Shown here piece after piece: positions 1-4,338 of a DNA stretch of 6,300 nt. The DNA lies in the NCBI GenBank assembly GCA_947623765.1, contig CANQIG010000119.1, forward strand, positions 1 through 6,300, in the 5' to 3' direction. The translations under genes were made by a program, and so were the position numbers. The first letter of the stretch is position 1; each line of letters begins with the position of its first letter. Origin of the DNA: an uncultured Clostridia bacterium (GTDB lineage Bacteria > Bacillota > Clostridia > Oscillospirales > Acutalibacteraceae). Below the pieces are notes generated by a model. It did no database searches, was not told where the DNA came from, and saw only the letters and a list, made by a program, of their open reading frames with translations.

Positions 1-717
1 GGAAATGAGGAGGCCGACCCCGAAAAGGAGGCCGCGCTGCTGCGCGCCGCAGAGCGCCGGGCCGCCGGGGAGCCGGTGCAGTACCTCCTCGGGGAATGGG
101 AATTTTTCGGGCTGCCGCTTTCCGTCGGCCCGGGGGTGCTGATCCCGAGGGAGGACACCTGCGTGCTCGTGGAGGCCGCGCTCGAACGGCTGCCCGAGGG
201 ACGCCCCGCGAAAGGGCTCGACCTTTGCAGCGGCACGGGCGCGGTGGCGTTCGCGCTCGCGAGCCGCGGCTGCGCGATGACCGCCGTCGAGAAGTTCGAC
301 GCGGCGTTCCGGTACCTTGCGGAAAACCAAAAGCGGCACGCGGCGCTCGGCGTCGCCGCCGTGCAGGGCGATATGCTCGACACGGCCTTCGCGGAGTCCC
401 TGCCCGACGGCTGGGACCTCATCGCCGCGAACCCGCCGTATGTGGCGACGCCGGAGATCCCCACCCTGCAGCGGGAGGTGCGGTTCGAGCCGCAGACCGC
501 CGTCGACGGCGGCGAGGACGGGCTCGTGTTTTACCGCGCGCTCTGCGGGATCTGGGCGAAGAAGCTCCGCGCGGGCGGCGTGCTCGCGGCGGAGACCGGC
601 GAGACGCAGGGCGAGGCCGTCGCGACGCTCTTTGAAAGCGCGGGCCTCACCGGGATCGAGATCAAAAAAGACGCCGCGTGCCTGGACCGGGTGGTCGTCG
701 GGACGCGGCGCGGATAA
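1..717 (+). CDS. prmC: Release factor glutamine N5-methyltransferase PrmC (HemK), 5' end cut by window edge
   Basis: PrmC uses SAM to methylate the glutamine of the GGQ motif in release factors RF1/RF2, in the cytoplasm. The frame is open from base 1, so the start lies outside the window; 238 codons are visible, against roughly 280 for the family, so about the first 40-50 residues are missing. Visible motifs: the linker GEPVQYLLGEWEFFG followed by GVLIPREDT (about bases 70-159), typical of PrmC just before the catalytic domain; SAM-binding motif I as GLDLCSGTGAVAFAL (214-258); and the catalytic NPPY motif inside IAANPPYV (430-441), which binds the substrate glutamine. The C-terminus ends LDRVVVGTRRG, matching the usual final strand. 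The Dabb gene begins 22 nt downstream, so the two are probably co-transcribed. An internal ATG at 76 is too late to be the true start, because conserved linker residues lie upstream of it. Confidence 0.95.
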   Translation, partial: GNEEADPEKEAALLRAAERRAAGEPVQYLLGEWEFFGLPLSVGPGVLIPREDTCVLVEAALERLPEGRPAKGLDLCSGTGAVAFALASRGCAMTAVEKFDAAFRYLAENQKRHAALGVAAVQGDMLDTAFAESLPDGWDLIAANPPYVATPEIPTLQREVRFEPQTAVDGGEDGLVFYRALCGIWAKKLRAGGVLAAETGETQGEAVATLFESAGLTGIEIKKDAACLDRVVVGTRRG

Positions 718-739
718 ACGCGAAAGCGAGGGCAAAACG

Positions 740-1030
740 ATGGTCAAACACGTGCTGATGATCAAACTCAAAGAGGACTGCAAGGGGAAGGCCGAGGAGC
801 TCAAGGCCCTGTTCCTCTCGATGCGCGGCCGTGTGCCGCAGGCGCTCGAGGTGGAGAGCGGCGTGGATTTCCTCCACTCCGACCGCTCCTATGACGTGCT
901 GCTCTGCGTGACGCTCGAGGACCGCGCCGCGCTCGACGCGTACCAGGCGGACGAGTACCACTGCACGGTCGTCAAGCCGTTCGTGGCCACCGTCCGCGAG
1001 ACCGCCGCCGCTGTGGATTTTGAGTGCTGA
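740..1030 (+). CDS. Dabb-family (stress-responsive A/B barrel domain) protein
   Basis: The protein is 96 residues and begins MVKHVLMIKLKED. The opening strand with a conserved early histidine, the central VESGVDF and YDVLLCVTLEDRAALDAYQ segments, then HCTVVKPFV and a final VDFEC, are the layout of the Dabb fold: a small ferredoxin-like dimeric alpha/beta barrel usually about 95-105 residues long. Family members are cytoplasmic; a few related proteins act as cyclases or monooxygenases, but most small bacterial ones have no known substrate, so no reaction is assigned. The ATG at 740 is chosen because the conserved first strand starts there and a weak GAGGG lies 7 nt upstream; the same frame stays open further upstream only inside prmC. 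The gene follows prmC by 22 nt and ends just before a strong terminator hairpin. Its last codons appear to be echoed in the repeat array downstream. Confidence 0.85.
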   Translation: MVKHVLMIKLKEDCKGKAEELKALFLSMRGRVPQALEVESGVDFLHSDRSYDVLLCVTLEDRAALDAYQADEYHCTVVKPFVATVRETAAAVDFEC

Positions 1031-1032
1031 AA

Positions 1033-1076
1033 GCATAAGCAAAGCCCCCGCCGTGCGGCGGGGGTTTTGCTTATGC
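1033..1076. terminator. Strong bidirectional terminator after the Dabb gene
   Basis: A 20 bp stem (1033-1052 with 1057-1076) closes on a four-base GTGC loop, and all positions pair apart from one G-T wobble. The GC core CCCCCGCC/GGCGGGGG is flanked by AAA/TTTT and then GCATAAGC/GCTTATGC. The T-run lies 3' of the core on the plus strand and the A-run gives T's on the minus strand, so it can end transcription from both sides. It starts 2 nt after the Dabb stop codon and abuts the stop of the first HAD tail copy at 1077. Confidence 0.88.
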
Positions 1077-1160
1077 TCAGAGTAGTGCGCGCAGCACGGC
1101 GCGCGCCTCCTCGACGGTCGCCGCGAAGTATTTCGCGCCGGAGCTTTCCAGCTCGCCCGG
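1077..1160 (-). pseudogene. HAD phosphatase 3'-end fragment, copy nearest the Dabb gene
   Basis: On the minus strand this encodes the last 27 residues of the HAD phosphatase plus its TGA, beginning PGELESSGAKYFAATV and ending ALL-stop. The peptide equals resident residues 191-217 exactly, while several codons differ synonymously (for example the final leucines and two alanines). Upstream of base 1160 the match stops: the GYGYAP coding part is replaced by about 23 unrelated bases. It has no start codon or ribosome binding site of its own and cannot make a functional enzyme. Confidence 0.8.
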
Positions 1161-1183
1161 TAGCGGCGTGCGTCCGTGCACCC

Positions 1184-1216
1184 GACCGTGACGGCAAGGT
1201 GGACTTTGCGTGCTGA
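1184..1216 (+). pseudogene. Possible Dabb-like 3'-end remnant (first copy)
   Basis: On the plus strand the bases read DRDGKVDFAC-stop. The resident Dabb gene ends AAAVDFEC-stop, with the same GTGGA(C/T)TTTG.GTGCTGAAA core at the DNA level. The likely reading is that the repeat unit carries the tail of a diverged Dabb allele or paralogue. The match is only about 20 bases long, so this rests mainly on its consistent position, just before a terminator hairpin, as in the resident gene. Confidence 0.45.
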
Positions 1217-1249
1217 AAAGCGCTCGTTCCAGCGTTTCGCTCCGAAAGA

Positions 1250-1282
1250 ATAAGTAACCCCCCGCGTGCGGCGGGGGTTTTG
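1250..1282. terminator. Terminator hairpin inside the repeat array (first repeat)
   Basis: A GC-rich stem (CCCCCGC at 1259-1265 with GCGGGGG at 1271-1277) is followed by TTTT on the plus strand and preceded by AA. It is a degenerate counterpart of the 1033-1076 hairpin: the outer arm TAAGTAA no longer pairs with TTTGCTGTC, so only the core stem remains. It separates the Dabb-like remnant ending at 1216 from the HAD fragment ending at 1291. Confidence 0.7.
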
Positions 1283-1290
1283 CTGTCTGC

Positions 1291-1410
1291 TCAGAGGAGC
1301 CCGCGCAGCACGGCGCGCGCCGCCTCGATGGTCGCGGCGAAGTATTTCGCGCCTACGTTTTCCAGCTCGCCCGGGGGCGAGTAGCCATACCCGACGGCGA
1401 GCGCGTCCAT
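1291..1410 (-). pseudogene. HAD phosphatase 3'-end fragment, most diverged copy
   Basis: On the minus strand this encodes MDALAVGYGYSPPGE, continuing LENVGAKYFAATIEAARAV, then LRGLL-stop, equivalent to resident residues 179-217. By eye about 15 of 120 bases differ from the resident copy. At least five differences are synonymous and most others conservative (A to S, V to I, SS to NV, E to A, A to G); there is no frameshift or stop. That pattern suggests the piece was once the end of a working gene under selection. It lacks a start and the catalytic domain. Confidence 0.8.
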
Positions 1411-1422
1411 GCCCTCAATCGC

Positions 1423-1449
1423 GACGGCAAGGTGGACTTTGCGTGCTGA
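1423..1449 (+). pseudogene. Possible Dabb-like 3'-end remnant (second copy)
   Basis: The plus strand reads DGKVDFAC-stop, identical in peptide to the first remnant. It is followed by AAAGCGCTCGTTCCAGCGTT as in the other copies, but here the terminator hairpin is missing: the sequence jumps from CCAGCGTT directly to TTGCTGTCTG and the next HAD fragment. A deletion of about 40 bp spanning the hairpin explains the difference. Confidence 0.42.
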
Positions 1450-1480
1450 AAAGCGCTCGTTCCAGCGTTTTGCTGTCTGT

Positions 1481-1600
1481 TCAGAGTAGGCCGCGCAGCA
1501 CGGCGTGCGCCTCCTCGACGGTCGCGGCGAAGTATTTCGCGCCAGAGCTTTCCAGCTCGCCCGGCGGCGCATATCCATAGCCGACGGCGAGCGCGTCCAC
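1481..1600 (-). pseudogene. HAD phosphatase 3'-end fragment, copy nearest the resident gene
   Basis: On the minus strand this encodes VDALAVGYGYAPPGE, continuing LESSGAKYFAATVEEAHAV, then LRGLL-stop, matching resident residues 179-217 except R to H and A to G near the end. About 7 of 120 bases differ, mostly synonymous. It has no promoter, start or catalytic part. The join to the Dabb-like segment falls just beyond the GTCCAC (valine-aspartate) codons, at nearly the same place as in the 1291-1410 copy. Confidence 0.82.
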
Positions 1601-1605
1601 GTCTC

Positions 1606-1638
1606 GACCGTGACGGCAAGGTGGACTTTGCGCACTGA
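1606..1638 (+). pseudogene. Possible Dabb-like 3'-end remnant (third copy)
   Basis: The plus strand reads DRDGKVDFAH-stop; the last codon is CAC where the other two copies have TGC. It continues into the same AAAGCGCTCGTTCCAGCGTT segment and then the terminator hairpin at about 1677-1703, which is also the terminator of the resident HAD gene. Confidence 0.42.
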
Positions 1639-1676
1639 AAAGCGCTCGTTCCAGCGTTTCGCTCCGAAAGCATAAG

Positions 1677-1703
1677 TAACCCCCGCCGCATGGCGGGGGT
1701 TTG
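1677..1703. terminator. Terminator of the HAD phosphatase gene
   Basis: An 8 bp GC stem (CCCCCGCC at 1680-1687 with GGCGGGGG at 1692-1699) has a GCAT loop, TTT after it on the plus strand and AA before it. It lies 8 nt downstream of the HAD stop codon when read on the minus strand. The weaker flanking T/A tracts make it less convincing than the 1033-1076 structure. Confidence 0.72.
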
Positions 1704-1711
1704 CTGTCCGC

Positions 1712-2365
1712 TCAAAGGAGGGCGCGCAGCACGGCGCGCGCCTCCTCGACGGTCGCGGCGAAGTATTTCGCGCCGGAGCTTTCCAGCTCGCCCGGCGGCG
1801 CGTATCCGTAGCCGACGGCGAGCGCGTCCACGCCGCAGGCGGCCGCGCCTTCGACGTCGTACTTCCGGTCGCCGACCATGACGGCTTCCTCGGGCGGGCA
1901 GCCCGCGACGCGGAGCGCCTCCGCGATGATGAGGGCCTTTTCCCCGTCGCCGAAGCGGCCGTCGTCCGCGACGAAAAAGTCGAGGAGCGGGAGCAGGCCG
2001 AAGTGCGTGAGGACCTGTTCCGCGCCCTTCGCCGACTTGGAGGTCGCGACGGCGAGCCGCGCGCCGGCGGCTTTGAGCTCCGCCAAAAGCGCGGGGATCC
2101 CCGGATAGACCGCGTTGTTGAAGACGCCGCCCGCAAAATAATACTTGCGGAAGACCGCGATCGCGCGCGTCACGTCGTCGCCGGAGAGACCGCAGAATTC
2201 CGCAAAGGAGGCGGCGAGCGGCGGGCCGACGAAGCGCCGCAGCTCGGTGTCGCTCTGCGCGGGGAGATGCAGCTCCTCGAGCGCGCTCGCCACGCTCGCC
2301 GTGATGCCCGGACCGCTGTCGGTCAGCGTGCCGTCAAGGTCGAACAGGATCAGTTTCTTTGCCAT
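1712..2365 (-). CDS. HAD-family phosphatase, phosphoglycolate phosphatase (Gph)-like
   Basis: This cytoplasmic hydrolase of 217 residues belongs to the HAD_2/Gph-like group. Motif I is FDLDGTLTDS, with D9 the nucleophile and D11 the general acid; motif II is the ATSK around T108; the motif III lysine is K143 in GDGEKALII; motif IV is VMVGDRKYD, with D166 and D170 as metal ligands. The stretch between residues 15 and 85 is the helical cap domain, as in phosphoglycolate phosphatase and beta-phosphoglucomutase relatives. The C-terminal GVDALAVGYGYAPPGEL is typical of Gph-like enzymes. Substrate cannot be read from sequence; small phosphate esters such as 2-phosphoglycolate or nucleotides are the usual ones. 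The ATG at 2365 is preceded by GGGAGG about 8 nt upstream, and motif I follows at once. It lies downstream of the TPM gene on the same strand but behind a hairpin. Its 3' 84-120 bases are repeated three times downstream. Confidence 0.9.
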   Translation of the reverse strand: MAKKLILFDLDGTLTDSGPGITASVASALEELHLPAQSDTELRRFVGPPLAASFAEFCGLSGDDVTRAIAVFRKYYFAGGVFNNAVYPGIPALLAELKAAGARLAVATSKSAKGAEQVLTHFGLLPLLDFFVADDGRFGDGEKALIIAEALRVAGCPPEEAVMVGDRKYDVEGAAACGVDALAVGYGYAPPGELESSGAKYFAATVEEARAVLRALL

Positions 2366-2392
2366 ACAAGCCCTCCCAAATATACCGGAATG

Positions 2393-2422
2393 AAAAGGCC
2401 GACTGTCTTGCAGCCGGCCTTT
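2393..2422 (-). terminator. Terminator-like hairpin between the TPM and HAD genes
   Basis: A 12 bp stem (2394-2405 with 2411-2422), with one mismatch or wobble and a five-base loop, starts 10 nt after the TPM stop codon. On the minus strand it ends in CCTTTTC, a short T-run, so it fits a moderate intrinsic terminator. Some read-through into the HAD gene is possible, since no clear promoter is visible in the remaining 27 bases before that start. Confidence 0.7.
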
Positions 2423-2432
2423 ATGGTTTGGA

Positions 2433-3443
2433 TCATCTGCGGCCTGCGCCGCCGCCGCGCGTGCTCCCGCCGCCGAATCCGCCGAAGCCGCCCCCGGCGG
2501 GAGGTCTCGGGGATGAGAACCCGCCGCCCGGCCTGCCGCCAAAGCCGCCGCCGGAGCGCCCTGCACCGCCGCCGCGCGTGCTGCCGCCGCCAAAGCCGCC
2601 GAACCCGCCGGGGTTTCTGGGCGGACGCGGGGGTCTGCGCGGCCCGCCGAAGGGAGGCGGGGGCGGAGGAGGCGGACGGTAATAGCTGCGCGGCCGGTTC
2701 AGCAGCGAGCCGAGGAACAGCCCGCGCCAGAACCCGCCGGAGCCGCCGTACCCGTAAGGGCCACCCCCGCCGAGGCGGACGGCTCTTGCGAGCAGCGTGA
2801 AGATCAACACGACCGCGATGACGAGCACGATCAGGATCACAAAGCGGAAGATCTGCCCGATGCCCGCGAGGATCCCGCCGCTTTCCCGTTCGGGCTCGGG
2901 GGCCTGCCAGGTCTCCGCAGCATCGTCGTTCCAATCGATGCCGTAGAGATCGGTGAAGACCTCCATCGTCGCGTCGAAGGTTTCCCGGACGGCGCCGTCG
3001 TAGTCGCCGACGGCAAAATCCGGTTCCATATACTGGTCGAGGATGCGCTGCAGTCGGCTCCCGGTGAAGACGTCGGTGACGCCCGCGCCGGGCATGGCGT
3101 AGTAATCCTCCGCGCCGGTCGCGAGGACGAACAACACGCCGTTGTCCTTCTCCTTATCGCCGACGCCCCATTGATTGAAAAGCTCGTAGGCGTAGTCGTC
3201 GATCTCGTACCCGCCGGTGAAATCCACGACGGCGAAGACGATCTGCGCGCCGCAGGCTTCCTCCAGCGCGGAGCCGCAGTCGTCGATGTACCGGACGGTG
3301 TCGCTCGAGATGACGCCGACCTCATCGACGACGTAGGAGGTCACGTCGCGGGTGGGAAAGTCCCGACTCGAGGCCGAAGCGCCCGCCGCGAGGGACACGG
3401 CGAGGAGCAGGGCGAGCAGCAGGGAAAAGATCCGTCTGAGCAT
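2433..3443 (-). CDS. TPM-domain membrane protein with Gly/Pro/Arg-rich C-terminal tail
   Basis: The protein is 336 residues. A signal peptide (MLRRIFSLLLALLLAVSLA, cleavage near ASA, residue 25) is followed by a TPM domain (PF04536, about residues 33-167) with YVVDEVGVIS, the hallmark YELFNQWGVGDKEKDNGVL, and AMPGAGVTDVFTGSR. A transmembrane helix (about 199-219, RFVILIVLVIAVVLIFTLLA) and a long low-complexity tail come next, including eight prolines in a row and two copies of an 18-residue glycine-rich block. The TPM domain therefore lies outside the membrane and the tail inside. TPM proteins have been linked to photosystem repair in plants and to membrane or acid-phosphatase-like roles elsewhere; the bacterial function is unsettled. 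The start is ATG at 3443, which overlaps the LemA-like stop (TGATG); a GTG at 3446 is an alternative. GGGAGGTGA at 3450-3458 serves either. LemA and TPM genes are commonly adjacent. Confidence 0.9.
   Translation of the reverse strand: MLRRIFSLLLALLLAVSLAAGASASSRDFPTRDVTSYVVDEVGVISSDTVRYIDDCGSALEEACGAQIVFAVVDFTGGYEIDDYAYELFNQWGVGDKEKDNGVLFVLATGAEDYYAMPGAGVTDVFTGSRLQRILDQYMEPDFAVGDYDGAVRETFDATMEVFTDLYGIDWNDDAAETWQAPEPERESGGILAGIGQIFRFVILIVLVIAVVLIFTLLARAVRLGGGGPYGYGGSGGFWRGLFLGSLLNRPRSYYRPPPPPPPPFGGPRRPPRPPRNPGGFGGFGGGSTRGGGAGRSGGGFGGRPGGGFSSPRPPAGGGFGGFGGGSTRGGGAGRR
2439..2609 (-). repeat. Duplicated glycine-rich coding block in the TPM gene
   Basis: Two in-frame copies of an 18-residue block, GGFGGFGGGSTRGGGAGR, lie at 2439-2492 and 2556-2609, offset by 117 bp (39 codons). 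They are separated by a related Gly/Pro-rich linker. The DNA of the two copies is similar but not identical. This points to expansion of low-complexity sequence by slippage or unequal exchange within the coding frame. Confidence 0.75.
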
Positions 3444-4018
3444 CACGGCTCACCTCCCGCATTGTCCGTGGGGGCAAAGAGCTCCAAAGGCCGCGCGCCG
3501 AAGACCGACGCGATCGCGCCGCCGGGCGTCGTTTCCAAAATCGAATTGAAGGCGGCCGCCTCCCGGTTGTACTCGCTGCGCGAGATCATGTCGAGGTCGG
3601 CGTTGTAGTCCGCGAGGACGCCGTCGCAGTCCTGCCGGTCCTTCTCGCTCAGGTCCATCGCGGAGAGCTTTCCGTATAGCGCGTGGAAGCGGTCCGTGAG
3701 CTTCGAGAGCGCGGCGCACTTTTCGCCCGGCGCGACGGCGGCGTTCAGCTCCTCTCGCGCACGCGCGAGCGCTGCGGTCTCCTCGCTTTCCCCGGGGAGC
3801 AGCCGCGCCCCGAGCGTCATCAGGTTCGCCGCCGCCGAGCTGCACAGGAGCACGTCGTCCGAAAGGCCCCATGTGCTGTCGCTGCCCGTATAGCTTTGCT
3901 CCGCGCTGTCCCGTTCCCTAGACACGGAAACGCACGCGCCGACCGGCACGCTCAAAACGATCATCGCGCACATCGCGATCACCGCGCAGGTGCGCGTCTT
4001 CCAAAATCCCTTTTTCAT
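3443..4018 (-). CDS. LemA-like protein with N-terminal membrane anchor or lipoprotein signal
   Basis: The protein is 191 residues, close to the usual LemA length. The N-terminus (KKGFWKTR, then a hydrophobic run to residue 28) is a membrane anchor; VGAC at 26-29 also resembles a lipobox, so C29 could be lipidated. The rest is helical with the LemA pattern: an SAAANLMTLGARLL helix, an alanine/glutamate-rich coiled region, then LADYNADLD, SEYNREAAAFNSIL, TTPGG and FGARPLELF, matching the YN...YN...P...F-type ending of the family. The match is diverged, particularly in the first helix. LemA proteins lack an established biochemical role and are often encoded with TPM proteins, as here, with a one-base overlap. 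The start ATG at 4018 has AAAGGAG 4-5 nt upstream. The gene follows telA after a structured 320 bp gap. Confidence 0.8.
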   Translation of the reverse strand: MKKGFWKTRTCAVIAMCAMIVLSVPVGACVSVSRERDSAEQSYTGSDSTWGLSDDVLLCSSAAANLMTLGARLLPGESEETAALARAREELNAAVAPGEKCAALSKLTDRFHALYGKLSAMDLSEKDRQDCDGVLADYNADLDMISRSEYNREAAAFNSILETTPGGAIASVFGARPLELFAPTDNAGGEP

Positions 4019-4033
4019 GCTTCTCCTTTCTCC

Positions 4034-4314
4034 CTACCTTTTCTGAAAGAAAAGGTAGGACCAAAAGATTTTTGCGCCGCGGTTTCGCGCGCTGACGCGC
4101 GCTTACCGTTACTGAAATTTTTCCCAACAGCCCGCGCCATAGGTGCTGAGCGGGGAAGGAGCGTTCCCCCTTTCTCCGCAGGCCCGCGTTGGGTAAACGA
4201 AACGGGTTTTGCCGCCTCGCGGGCCGATATGCTTCCTCCCGCTGCGAGCCTGTCGCCGTGAAACGGCGATGCGCGTCGAAAAAGTCTTTTGGGCGCTTTT
4301 CTACAGAAAAGCGC
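4034..4314. repeat. Hairpin-rich block with inverted ends, MITE-like repeat or structured leader
   Basis: The gap 4019-4338 holds no gene. Its ends mirror each other. The left end is a perfect 11 bp hairpin CTACCTTTTCT-GAA-AGAAAAGGTAG (4034-4058), then CCAAAAGATTTTT (4061-4073). The right end, read on the other strand, is a perfect 10 bp hairpin with the same TTTTCT/AGAAAA core (4293-4314), then CCAAAAGACTTTTT (4279-4292). The core holds further stems: GCGCGC (4087-4092/4097-4102), GGGGAA/TTCCCC (4152-4157/4164-4169), GGCCCGCG/CGCGGGCC (4181-4188/4218-4225) and TCGCCGT/ACGGCGA (4253-4259/4263-4269). The block ends 10-15 nt before the lemA ribosome binding site. It may be a dispersed repeat, a terminator pair or a 5' leader; a clear promoter was not found. 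Confidence 0.6.
4293..4314 (-). terminator. Hairpin downstream of telA, possible weak terminator
   Basis: The perfect inverted repeat GCGCTTTTCT..AGAAAAGCGC begins 25 nt after the telA stop codon in the direction of transcription and is followed by CCAAAAGAC and then TTTTT. The T-run is separated from the stem by nine bases, so this is not a classic intrinsic terminator. Partial read-through into the LemA-like gene is plausible. Confidence 0.4.
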
Positions 4315-4338
4315 GGCCTTTGCCCTTCGGCGCGACCT

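Larger units (their letters stand above)
1077..1711. repeat. Tandem array of three extra copies of a convergent gene junction
   Basis: This 635 bp stretch between the convergent Dabb and HAD genes holds no complete gene. It consists of three imperfect direct repeats. Read on the plus strand, each contains the reversed 3' end of the HAD gene, a short segment reading D(R)DGKVDFAC-stop, and in two of three copies a GC-rich hairpin. A shared landmark (AAGTATTTCGCGCC) recurs at 1126, 1340, 1530 and, in the resident gene, 1761, so unit spacing is 214, 190 and 231 bp. The segment from GACGGCAAGGTGGACTTTG to CGTTCCAGCG is nearly identical in all three. No transposase, target duplication or phage gene is visible. 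Confidence 0.85.

Noticed and set aside
76..717. ATG at 76 as a genuine prmC start
   Set aside because: Conserved PrmC linker residues (GEPVQY) begin before it and the frame is open to base 1, so the gene simply starts outside the window.
1077..1711. CRISPR array
   Set aside because: Repeat units are about 190-230 bp, diverged and gene-derived. There are no short identical repeats with unique spacers and no cas genes.
1266..1881. Plus-strand open frames across the repeats (such as 1266-1580 and 1690-1881)
   Set aside because: Arginine/serine/proline-rich translations typical of antisense reading of GC-rich DNA, with no ribosome binding sites and no recognisable fold.
1291..2136. A 281-codon minus-strand open frame spanning the HAD gene and the repeats
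   Set aside because: Across 1712-2136 it is out of frame with the clear HAD motifs and has an arginine/serine-rich shadow composition. Only its last 40 codons coincide with the HAD tail fragment.
2003..2934. Overlapping frames opposite or within the HAD and TPM genes
   Set aside because: Out-of-frame reading of GGC/CCG-rich DNA gives arginine-rich artefacts. The HAD and TPM motifs fix the real frames.
3683..4261. A 192-codon plus-strand open frame
   Set aside because: It runs antisense to the LemA-like gene and through the hairpin block. It has no family resemblance and its composition matches a shadow frame.
4019..4338. A sigma-70 promoter for the LemA-like gene
   Set aside because: A TTGGGA-like hexamer is visible on the minus strand near 4121-4126, but no convincing -10 box lies at proper spacing, so it was not annotated.
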